The translations under genes were made by a program, and so were the position numbers. Positions 56,901 to 63,793 of a stretch of 64,000 nucleotides of DNA are shown piece after piece. The stretch spans positions 1-64,000 of the forward strand of contig JAGWZK010000014.1 in NCBI GenBank assembly GCA_018968885.1, written 5' to 3'. How positions within the stretch are numbered: position 1 is the stretch's first letter; each line of letters opens with the position of its first letter. This stretch comes from Planctomycetota bacterium (GTDB lineage: Bacteria > Planctomycetota > Phycisphaerae > Phycisphaerales > UBA1924). The notes below the pieces were generated by a model. That model ran no database searches and was not told the origin of the DNA. It saw only the letters and a list, made by a program, of their open reading frames with translations.

Positions 56901-59900
56901 CGTCGCGGGCCACAAGGCCACTGATGCGATCATGCAGGGCAAAGCCCAGATCGCTGGCGTAGCCGTTGCCGGGCTGGTAATTGGTATCGCCGGTCGGGCG
57001 ATCGATACCGCCGTTCCATTGGGCAGACATGAACTCGGCCGGAACGGCCAAAGCGCCGCCGATGCCCGCGCCGCCGCCAGCATCGCCAAGACCAAGCAGG
57101 ATGCCGATATTCTGCGGACCAAAGGCATTGACCTGCGTGCGACCCAGATCGCCACGCGTCACGAGGACGTTGGTGACGCTGTTGGCATCGACAAAGAGGA
57201 GGTCGCCACCGGGTGTGTCGTTGCTGATGGTGCCGATGGCCTGGAAGACATCCATGCGGTACACGTCGATCTCGACATTACCAGTGAGGATGACCGACGA
57301 GTTGGCATCCGAGGCGGTGATGCGCAGACGACCGATGGAGATCGGCTTGGGATTGGTGCCCTGTCCGACTGCCTCGATGCGGAGTGTGCGGCCACCGGCG
57401 AGATTCACACTCACCTGACCGAGCGACACACCCTGACTGCCGTCCACACCATTGGTGCGAATCTGACCCGCAGCGACGCCGGTGTCGGGACCTTCGACAG
57501 TCACGCGATACGTCGCGCCGCCGTCGTCCACCAGCTGGATGGCTGTGCCGACGATGACGGGAACGAAGGAATCCAGCGCAGTGGGAGTATCGATGCGCGG
57601 GAAATCCACAAAGCGCACGTCAGACCCAGCACCGGTGTTGATGTACACGCCGCGGCTGGAGGAAAGCTGACTGGTGGTGTTGTAAAGACCGGTCGATTCG
57701 CCGGCCTCGGCGTAGACATCCTGACTGATGAGGACAGCGCCGATGGTGCTGCCGGGGCTGGTGCGGATGGAGATGGCACCCGACACAGCGTGGAAGCCGG
57801 TGCGGAAGAGGGCAAGAGAACCATCGCCACCATTGCGGCCAGTCTGCACAGTGACGGTGGACTGCAGGGGAGCAATCGGCACGCGCGGAGCAGTGCGGTT
57901 GTCCTGATCCATACCGACGCCGCCGCGGATGTCGATGGTGCCGATGCGACCACCGGTGCGGATGTTGAGGTAGTTGGCATCACCATCGTTGGGGCCGGGG
58001 CCGCCAGCGAGGGGATTCAGACCGGTGACGAACTGCGCGAGGTCGCCGCCGGTGATGATGTCGACGCTGGTGAGAAGTGAACCAGTGGCATCGAGAATGT
58101 CGGAGCCAGCCAGAGCGGTGTAGAGGGTCTTGGCAACGCTGACGGTTGAGCCGCGCCAATCGTGGAAATCATCGATGGGGTCACGATCGGTGGGACGATC
58201 GAGATAGTTGACAATGCCATCGGCGCTGCCGAGGCCGCCACCACCGTTGGTGGTACCGCCACCGACGCGCATCATGCCCATGCTGCCGGCAAGAACGCTG
58301 ACGCCAGCGCGGAAATTGGTGCCGCCACCAGCAGGACCGCCACCAAAATTGCCAGCGACGCTGACCGCGCCAGCGGTGACCGATGCCATGCCGGTGAGTT
58401 CGAAGGTATAACCAACCGTGTTGCCTGCGGCTGTATCACCAGCCGAGTCATTGGGGTCGCTGACGACGATGTAATACGTGCCGGGAGCGGTTGGTGTGAA
58501 CGTCCAGCGCGACAGATCGGCGATGATGTCGCTCTGACGTGTGCTGGCGAGAGTGCGGCCGTTTTCATCCATCAGGCGGATGAGCATGGCGCGGCCATTG
58601 TCGGCCTTGGCCTCGAGAGTCAGAGGCGTGGTGCCATCAGACGAGAATGCGAAGATATCGACGTCGTCTTCACCGTTGAAGGGGTCAGCACTGGAAACTT
58701 CGCCCTGCACGCGCACACCAGTTCCGGCATTGCCGATGTACTCAGCCAGAAGGAAGTTGTCATTGCGGAAGCCGGTGCCGCCGAAATTGACCTTGGGATT
58801 GAAGGTGCGATACAGAGAGGTTTCGTCGCGATCCGAGAGACCCACTGAACGATTGCGGGTGGTTCGCCAAGTGTCGACCAGGCCGGTGGCCGGGTCGATG
58901 CCGTAGATGCCTTCGCGCTCGCTGTAATTGAAGACATCGCGGGGCGGACGAGTGCTCGGAGAGTTGACATCGCCGACGACGGTGATGTCGGTCGAGCTGC
59001 GTCCAGCGATCTGCACCTGGCCAAGCGTGCGACCCACGATGATCTGGCTGTTGGTCTTGACTTCAATCGCGCCGGTGGCGCTGGTGTCACCTGACCAGCG
59101 ACCTGAGTCACTACCCACCGTTAGCGTGCCAAGGTCACCATCAACGGTGACCGAACCAAGGAGATACGTCGCGTGGAACTGATCCACTGCACCTGTCACG
59201 CGGCTGGAGCCGTAGACGATGCCGTCGATCATGATGCTGCCGATGCTGGAGCCATCGGTGATAAAGATTCCCTGATCGGCGCGCGTGAAGCCGGTAATGA
59301 CGTTGCCACCCACGTCGCTGAAAACTGCGCCGCGGTACGTGGTGGGTGAAGTGTTGTCGCGAACGTACGGAGAACCCAGGATCACGCCGCCAACCACAGC
59401 GGGAAGGCCGTGGATGGTGGTGTCATCGCGCTGATAGCCGTGACCTGCCTCTTCAAACCGGTCGGCATATCCACCCAAGCCAGCAGTGTACTGCCAGTAG
59501 AAATTGCCCTGGCTCGTTTCATATGTCGACGGATCGGGGGGAGTCTCGAAGTAATTGATCTCACCACCCAGCACGCTGAACGAAGTGCGCGAGTCTGCCC
59601 CGCGAATACGAATCGAACCGATGCCGTCGTTGAAATTGGGGCGGCCGGTGTCGCCGCGATCGACCGCAGCCGAACCCTGTCCATTGGCTGAACCAAGGAC
59701 CAGCGTCCGCACCATATCGCGGCCATAGAGATCGGCGATTTCCAACGTTGCGCCAACCGGACCGCGCAGGGTGACGACGGCGCCCTGAACACGCGCATTG
59801 TTAAACGCGGAATAGGTCGTGGTGGCCTGCTCGCTCGACACGTTATCGATGCGGTATTCCTGAACAGCGTTGCCTGCGAGCGTCTGCACAACCACTTCGT

Positions 59901-60702
59901 CAAAGGCCAGCACCGTGGGGTCTTGGTCGCGGCCAAAGTCGTAGCGGAAGCCGACGACCTGATTGAACTGGTTGACGATGGTTGCAGTCCGCGCGTTGAC
60001 CAGTGCCTGACCGGTGTATTCGGCGACGATCTCGCCACCAAATCGCAGTTGAACACGCGTGGAGTTGGTATCCCATCCGGTGCCAGTCGTGCTGGTCGGC
60101 GTGCGCGTGACATCGAGGCCAAAGTTAAAGACCGAGTTGCGGATCGCCGGGTTGGTCTGATCTGCAAACTTGAAACGATAATTGAAATCGACCAGCGGCT
60201 GCACGCGCAGGTAGCGATCACCCGCCGTGCCAGCACCCACGGGCAGCACTGAGATGCGGTTGATGGTCTGATTGTCGGTGTAATCCGTCTCGATCACCAG
60301 GTTGGAACCCTGGAGAATGCGCTGCGCGCCAATCGCACCAAAGCCACCCTGCGTGGGGTCGCTGGGTTCATCGTCAAAGTTCTCAATCACAGGATCGTTG
60401 GGATCCTGCACCGTGATCTCGCTGGGCGAGCCATAAGTCGGAATCATGTAGCCGAAGTAGGCCTGCACTGTGCCCAGACCCGTGTTCGGATCAATGTCGC
60501 TGGGTGTCACGGCCAGCGAGAACATCAACTGACGTGCTTCCAGGGGCTGCACGCCTCCGGTGCCGGCAATATCCACCAAGTCCATAGCGCAGCGTTCATC
60601 CACCTTGCGGGCGTGACGCATCACCAATCCTGCGCGGCTGCGCGTCGATGCGGCGGAAGGTGAACCGGACAGCGTTTCGAAGAGGCGATTCCAAAGACCC
60701 AT
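50977..60702 (-). CDS. Giant beta-strand-repeat surface protein
   Basis: 3241 residues from an ATG at 60702 with AGGAG upstream. Instead of a classical signal peptide it has a basic N-terminus followed by LEARQLMF at 54-61, akin to the LEPR-type motif of giant planctomycete proteins. Residues 400-2400 are short Gly/Asn/Thr-rich strands of parallel-beta-helix type (GNVSITGD-like, GVDGFFGTTDD units). A PPC-like domain lies at about 670-770 and another at about 2550-2730. A Big/cadherin-like strand is near 2405. The C-terminal 200 residues resemble a zinc protease without its ligands. Probably an adhesin or S-layer-type protein. Confidence 0.85.
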   Translation of the reverse strand: MGLWNRLFETLSGSPSAASTRSRAGLVMRHARKVDERCAMDLVDIAGTGGVQPLEARQLMFSLAVTPSDIDPNTGLGTVQAYFGYMIPTYGSPSEITVQDPNDPVIENFDDEPSDPTQGGFGAIGAQRILQGSNLVIETDYTDNQTINRISVLPVGAGTAGDRYLRVQPLVDFNYRFKFADQTNPAIRNSVFNFGLDVTRTPTSTTGTGWDTNSTRVQLRFGGEIVAEYTGQALVNARTATIVNQFNQVVGFRYDFGRDQDPTVLAFDEVVVQTLAGNAVQEYRIDNVSSEQATTTYSAFNNARVQGAVVTLRGPVGATLEIADLYGRDMVRTLVLGSANGQGSAAVDRGDTGRPNFNDGIGSIRIRGADSRTSFSVLGGEINYFETPPDPSTYETSQGNFYWQYTAGLGGYADRFEEAGHGYQRDDTTIHGLPAVVGGVILGSPYVRDNTSPTTYRGAVFSDVGGNVITGFTRADQGIFITDGSSIGSIMIDGIVYGSSRVTGAVDQFHATYLLGSVTVDGDLGTLTVGSDSGRWSGDTSATGAIEVKTNSQIIVGRTLGQVQIAGRSSTDITVVGDVNSPSTRPPRDVFNYSEREGIYGIDPATGLVDTWRTTRNRSVGLSDRDETSLYRTFNPKVNFGGTGFRNDNFLLAEYIGNAGTGVRVQGEVSSADPFNGEDDVDIFAFSSDGTTPLTLEAKADNGRAMLIRLMDENGRTLASTRQSDIIADLSRWTFTPTAPGTYYIVVSDPNDSAGDTAAGNTVGYTFELTGMASVTAGAVSVAGNFGGGPAGGGTNFRAGVSVLAGSMGMMRVGGGTTNGGGGLGSADGIVNYLDRPTDRDPIDDFHDWRGSTVSVAKTLYTALAGSDILDATGSLLTSVDIITGGDLAQFVTGLNPLAGGPGPNDGDANYLNIRTGGRIGTIDIRGGVGMDQDNRTAPRVPIAPLQSTVTVQTGRNGGDGSLALFRTGFHAVSGAISIRTSPGSTIGAVLISQDVYAEAGESTGLYNTTSQLSSSRGVYINTGAGSDVRFVDFPRIDTPTALDSFVPVIVGTAIQLVDDGGATYRVTVEGPDTGVAAGQIRTNGVDGSQGVSLGQVSVNLAGGRTLRIEAVGQGTNPKPISIGRLRITASDANSSVILTGNVEIDVYRMDVFQAIGTISNDTPGGDLLFVDANSVTNVLVTRGDLGRTQVNAFGPQNIGILLGLGDAGGGAGIGGALAVPAEFMSAQWNGGIDRPTGDTNYQPGNGYASDLGFALHDRISGLVARDGNVTSITVAGAVGDVVLTGDGVTLGSLIINSDGAGAVNRNNFQGLLGVVYVKGDIGTIDVGDGIAALTDSPFSSSGIFAEDDIQTLQATRLTGVTITGNIFAGNNDSVLPDDGQGGTIDPDPNQGLAQVIMTGGIINDAYIASQNFDAWWDTVTGIQDVALYLGAVQSVNLTGTNLFRSQVKGVVIGNVTITNGFFDASQLQAAGDIGVITASGFRNSTLLGDDLEVRRNEIRGSANITQILAGGTSTGGPGGPPTSFANGDINDLIVDVTGNLTGGIQAANLNRSRFEIDGAIASIAATDSIRSSVINAGSVTQITAVNDIASSQISVSGRVQTITAGRNIKNTTIEITGPDAQFDNLTAGSLFQGDILVTGGITNLAVTNGDLIGTITTTGLAGSVGRISAGRDAAVKTDISGNLSTLVAGRNVGSFTNPGAIIIRGDLLGEITASTGVIFNEIRAGGALRGTITSGGASSSIPGSARIPTGGIVAAGVINRVVFNGDFGGNITSYSGGIAEVVINNGSYLSTGTLSAFDGSIGSFTINNGNLLGNVYAEIDVTRLVVTSATDGIFGNIGINPNRSAGAAYSATRNQLPPGTNATTAVQGARIEAGRNIVSVETANGGFYESIVYAGRQVISVVIRGDVGSDAVTAGLSSAFAAGDSLSGVVITGNVSNSIFIAGVDGMGKAGRPGGTLGEVDTIRAGNISGVAIGGAASNSTFTAGINAGGDGVYGTSDDKQVIGSSLVSGVTVNGATSGLRVAADDVSSAIANDVRFAVSGTNAAFDNSLLDDGSVAVPGFEFTGNTATSGGYTVTHAGAGRAWLRDNGNGTFNLVIRGTNSSSTLVVTGANQDNLTIQSGDEASLGTLRIAGVTSGSGPVVVVDGSIGALVADTTPGRLTIGGDIGAISTGSISAGSVTARNVGNIAINGDFGNSNPNVTGEAFFNIMSAGAINITGAARGVISVARDAASVTVGGAIERAGFRFGGSLGSFTAPSIARTYVSARDSIGPITITGNVSSSAFIAGLDLGTDALFGGTGSAADYISAGTIGNVQIGGNFASSDIIAGLSRGVDGFFGTTDDTVAAGRSAIGTVNIVGTQTGSTRNSESFRIASSGPIGSVTVGGQTTEGSGNFRVESLGLAPVAIQVTDIQTTVEAQVYTTRLKFNQQIDSSSLGSAVSVYEVRGQLGNVEIRLINGVDYTISYEDATNTVLITYSKAVTQRNLPQLTGQPGPGVYRVKMVQNLLRAKVARVQLDGDGNGLVKSNENFSEDAIAGDAGDKTTGNETINLSANGQNHRVDMYNATNLNLLLDNNVASDGLPDAGRQITLRGAIGDHADNDTTFFRFQGDVDVYAVTLQAGQVLMLGRVNGVAQRAQLALLDSNGNPVNQGAVSANALSLSVQPALRDEQLTGQNYLIKTTGTYYIIIAADATVLGDIGAGSVPNPDAVPGAIGDYNFTVQVFDDFDSGFSDVTDAGNGATIVNAPLPIDFAGSDGNFATTDDNPATIVIGTYTFTLNVGADATPNTSDDVVTGVTPETKTGGFITTTRTGTGVLTTTINSAIGTPGRQGVPSAFVMPDVDVYHLNNRQAIAPGTKLRITVKLVETGSDLGSRVLERDNLNTDFTDYRGQVQFALFDTTGSSTIDDGTLVFSPSDFKSFGGAPNTVIASDGTNSYGYNSTGDFFIDFVVPARSGSTTIAGSFAVYLQGAFNSDYVIEIVQNGAGTLPTKTGQNFLIETNGGLVNWLQAGGLTTTILGFNAATLGFNGTLPNGQTMFNYILNNTVLSLNSVYQNAGLDVTFSTNPADFEFEDYSTIFLTSQNDPISEILASFSLGNRFGGGQGGQGAAAAFSSTQPYGFSQRSDSLNLDRTDEGVVFVPSFALLGYSPAQSDVDGFVQSLTGAIGRRAGELMGTRLTGETAAGSTSFDLTASNAVTDIPGPGRVYNISSSSALSDSFDSTTRTDFFLGRQNAFSLLDRYMARN

Positions 60703-61273
60703 ACCGACTCCTGCGCATGCGCTCATCCGACGTTCGAGTCGCCGGATGCAATCAACCTGTTTCGCTCCGCCTGGCGGCGAAGCAACCTTTAACCCACCCT
60801 GCATTCCACGTCACCACATGGCAACTTGGCTCACAAGGTACTCGCAACCAGATGCACGTGCTTTGCACGTTCGAGCGTGTTGCTCGCTTCGCTGGGGTCT
60901 TGGCTCAGTGTTCCTGACACTGGCTCGCCCTGCGGCATCGTCGGTCGCTCCTGTCACCCGATCCGCGACCCTCACAGGCCACGATCACGGGGGCGGGAGC
61001 ATACCCCGACTAACTTCATTCAGACTACCAACTTTGTTGTCGGCACGCAACTGGGTGTCGGAGAGATTCAAATCACAGTTCAAGGGTAAACCCTTGAGTG
61101 CTGATCTGCTCAATCCGATCGCACTTGATTGGTACTTGTATGGTCTTATAACCATTATGGCGCTGGCGGCGTGCCGAAACTTCAAAGCACACCCGATGCG
61201 CACCCTCACCCTGACCCTCCCGAGTCACATCTATACGAGTGCCGCACACTGCGGTTGCAGCAATTCAGTCACC
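60703..61273. other. Long upstream region of the giant protein gene
   Basis: 570 bases without a gene between the giant protein and pheA stop. It contains a string of small perfect hairpins (60724-60922) and another, TCAAGGG-TAAA-CCCTTGA, at 61080-61097. A clear promoter was not recognised. It probably holds the promoter and a structured leader for the giant gene. Confidence 0.4.
60724..60922. repeat. Cluster of small perfect hairpins
   Basis: CATCCG...CGGATG (60724-60748), ACGTGC-TTT-GCACGT (60856-60870), CGAGC-GTGTT-GCTCG (60872-60886) and CAGTGT-TCCTG-ACACTG (60906-60922). They are similar in size and loop to the cluster at 811-1170 but different in sequence. They lie in the presumed leader of the giant gene. 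Confidence 0.55.
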
Positions 61274-62476
61274 TTACAAAACCCTCTTTGAGATCGGATA
61301 GCTGCCGAGCACCACCAGATCCTTGCAGTGAGTGCGCGCCTCCCCCACCGCCGCATTCAGCAAAGGAGAGTCGCGATGCCCGGCGGCATCGATAAAAAAG
61401 GTGTACGACCAGTTGGTCTTGCCACTCGGTCGCTTATCGATGTGGCTCAGGTTGACGCCATGCTTTTCAAAGACGCTCAGCACCGAGACCAGGGCACCCG
61501 GCTTGTCGGCGGTATCGAACATGATCGAAGTCTTGTCGTGCCCGGTCTGTGCTGCCGCAGACTTGCTGATGACCAGAAAACGCGTGAGATTGTTGGGATG
61601 GTCCTCGATGCGCTGAAAGAGCACATTCAATCCGTACAGCTGCCCGGCGAGTTCGCCGGCGATCGCCGCCACTTCGGGTGTGCGTCCCTTGTCGATTTCC
61701 TTCTTGCTCTCTTCCGCGACCAGAACCGCGGCGCGGCTGCTGCTCGCTTCGGCGACCAATTCGGCCTTGGGATACTGCGTCGCCAGCCAGCCTCGACATT
61801 GGCTGAAAACTTCGGGCTTGCTGTGAATCCGCTTCACATTGGCAGGCGGACAATTGGCCAGAAGGGCGTGGTGCACTTCCATCTGCACCTCAGCGCAGAT
61901 CGTCAATTCGCGGCGTTTTTCCCTGAAGGCATCAAGCGTTTCCATCACGCCGCCGTGCAGGGAATTCTCGATGGGCACCAGGCCGCAATTCACATGACCT
62001 CGGGCGACTTCTGTAAAAACACCTTCGATGGCGTGAAGGTCGTCAAATTCGACGCTGGAGCCAAAGTGCTTGACGGCCGCCTGATGCGAGTATGAGCCGG
62101 GAGGACCGAGATAGCCGACGCGCATGGGTTGCTGCAAAGCAATGCTCCCACTCATCAGTTCGCGATAGATCGCCTCGATGGCTTTGTCCGGCAGCACGCC
62201 CCCACATTCTTTGCTGGCTTTGAGGGCACGCTCGATGACTTCGACTTCGCGATGAGGCGTGTACACGGGAAGTCCGGCAGCACGCTTGTGCTTGCCGACC
62301 TCCACAACCAGTCCCGCGCGTTCATTGAGGAGGCGAACGAGTTCGCCGTCGATGGCGTTGATACGCACTCGTGCATCATCCAGCGAAACCGTGCGGGCAA
62401 CTTGGGGGCGTGATGGACTCCCCGCCGCTTTCCTGGGAGTTCGCTTGGAAGACTTCTTGGACTTCTTGCCTGCCAT
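61274..62476 (-). CDS. pheA: Bifunctional chorismate mutase/prephenate dehydratase
   Basis: 400 residues, phenylalanine synthesis. A Lys-rich N-terminus precedes the chorismate mutase domain (about 30-115: ARVRINAIDGELVRLLNERA, VYTPHREVEVIERAL). The prephenate dehydratase domain follows (GYLGPPGSYSHQAAVKHFG, VPIENSLHGGVMETLD, LTRFLVIS). A C-terminal ACT domain carries the phenylalanine-sensing motif HIDKRPSGKTNWSYTFF, whose Glu-Ser-Arg-Pro-type site reads DKRP. Divergent from dnaX. Confidence 0.93.
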   Translation of the reverse strand: MAGKKSKKSSKRTPRKAAGSPSRPQVARTVSLDDARVRINAIDGELVRLLNERAGLVVEVGKHKRAAGLPVYTPHREVEVIERALKASKECGGVLPDKAIEAIYRELMSGSIALQQPMRVGYLGPPGSYSHQAAVKHFGSSVEFDDLHAIEGVFTEVARGHVNCGLVPIENSLHGGVMETLDAFREKRRELTICAEVQMEVHHALLANCPPANVKRIHSKPEVFSQCRGWLATQYPKAELVAEASSSRAAVLVAEESKKEIDKGRTPEVAAIAGELAGQLYGLNVLFQRIEDHPNNLTRFLVISKSAAAQTGHDKTSIMFDTADKPGALVSVLSVFEKHGVNLSHIDKRPSGKTNWSYTFFIDAAGHRDSPLLNAAVGEARTHCKDLVVLGSYPISKRVL

Positions 62477-62614
62477 CGGGATTCCTGTGCTCGGAGAGGT
62501 CGATTCTCCTCCAAGTATCGGCCTTTTCCACCCCCTTCACCCTCCGAGACCGGGTGCAATTCCGATCAGTTTCAATCAACTCGTCTCCCCACCCCACCAT
62601 ACCCTCCCGAATCT

Positions 62615-63793
62615 ATGGCCTACACCGTTCTTGCCCGCCGCTACCGCTCCCAATCCTTCGATGATCTCATCGGGCAGGAACCCATCTCCCGCACCCTGCA
62701 GAACGCCATCGCCAGCGATCGTCTGGCTCATGCCTACCTCTTCACCGGCACTCGCGGCGTGGGCAAAACCTCCGCCGCTCGCATCTTTGCCAAAGCCATC
62801 AACGGTGGCAGCAAGGAAGTCGACGCCGCCATCATGACCGGCCGCGACACTGATGTCATCGAGTTTGATGCGGCGAGCAACACGAGTGTGGATCATGCCC
62901 GTGAGTTGATCGCCAACGCCGCCTACCGCCCCCTGCGCGGCCCATTCAAGATCTACATCATCGACGAAGTGCACATGCTCTCGACCAGTGCCTTCAACGC
63001 GCTGCTGAAGACGATGGAAGAGCCGCCGGAGCACGTCAAGTTCATCCTCTGCACCACGGAAGTGCACAAGGTCCCGGCAACGATCCAATCGCGCTGCCAG
63101 CGCTACGACTTTCGCAATATTCCCATCGATCGCATCATCGCGCACCTGACCGAAGTCCTCAAACAGGAGAAGCACACGGCCGAGCCGGAGCTGCTGTACA
63201 CGGTCGCTTCGCTGGCCAATGGCTCGATGCGCGATGCCCTGTCCCTGCTGGATCGCCTGCTGGCTGCCGGAGAGAAAAAGCTCACGCTGAAGCTGTTGCA
63301 GGACCTGCTCGGCCTGCCCGATCGCCAACTCCTCAGTGACTTTCTCGCGGCGGTTGCTGATGGCAAGCCCAAGCCGGCGCTGGAAGCCATGGACACGCTG
63401 CTTTCCAAGGGCACATCCATTGATCAGGTGCTCGAATCACTGCTGGATCGCCTTCGCGACCTCCTGATTCTCACAGCGTGCGGCAGTGATTCACCTGCGG
63501 TGCAACTCTCGGACGATTCCCGCGCCGCCGAGATCACGCTCGCCTCGCGCTTTGATGGCGCGTCGCTGGTGCACAACATCGCGCTGGTCGAATCCACCCA
63601 GCGTTCGGCCAAGTCCAGCGCGGCTCCGAGGGCCATCCTCGATGCCATGGTGGCGCGGATGGCCATGAGTGAGAAACTCGCGGATGTCACCGCGTTGGTA
63701 CGTGAACTCTCTGGCAGCGCACCCGCCGGGGCTAAACCTGCCGCGAGCGCGGCGGGCAAGACGCCTGTCGGAGCCGGCTCAAAAAAATCCTGA
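62615..63793 (+). CDS. dnaX: DNA polymerase III subunit gamma (short DnaX product)
   Basis: 392 residues in the zero frame. Clamp-loader AAA+ ATPase: Walker A GTRGVGKTSAAR at 45-56, Walker B IYIIDEVHMLS, sensor-1 EEPPEHVKFILCTTEV and the arginine-finger motif TIQSRCQRYDF, then domains II and III (GSMRDALSLLDRLL). The four cysteines of the zinc module, expected around residues 64-80, are absent: the segment reads KAINGGSKEVDAAIMTG. The frame ends GSKKS-stop beside a slippery A7 run and hairpin. A longer product is produced if ribosomes shift back one base. Confidence 0.94.
   Translation: MAYTVLARRYRSQSFDDLIGQEPISRTLQNAIASDRLAHAYLFTGTRGVGKTSAARIFAKAINGGSKEVDAAIMTGRDTDVIEFDAASNTSVDHARELIANAAYRPLRGPFKIYIIDEVHMLSTSAFNALLKTMEEPPEHVKFILCTTEVHKVPATIQSRCQRYDFRNIPIDRIIAHLTEVLKQEKHTAEPELLYTVASLANGSMRDALSLLDRLLAAGEKKLTLKLLQDLLGLPDRQLLSDFLAAVADGKPKPALEAMDTLLSKGTSIDQVLESLLDRLRDLLILTACGSDSPAVQLSDDSRAAEITLASRFDGASLVHNIALVESTQRSAKSSAAPRAILDAMVARMAMSEKLADVTALVRELSGSAPAGAKPAASAAGKTPVGAGSKKS

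Noticed and set aside
51195-59600. Many 100-450 codon frames opposite or within the giant gene
   Set aside because: All are Ser/Pro/Thr- or Asp/Gly-rich mirror images of the giant coding frame without family motifs.
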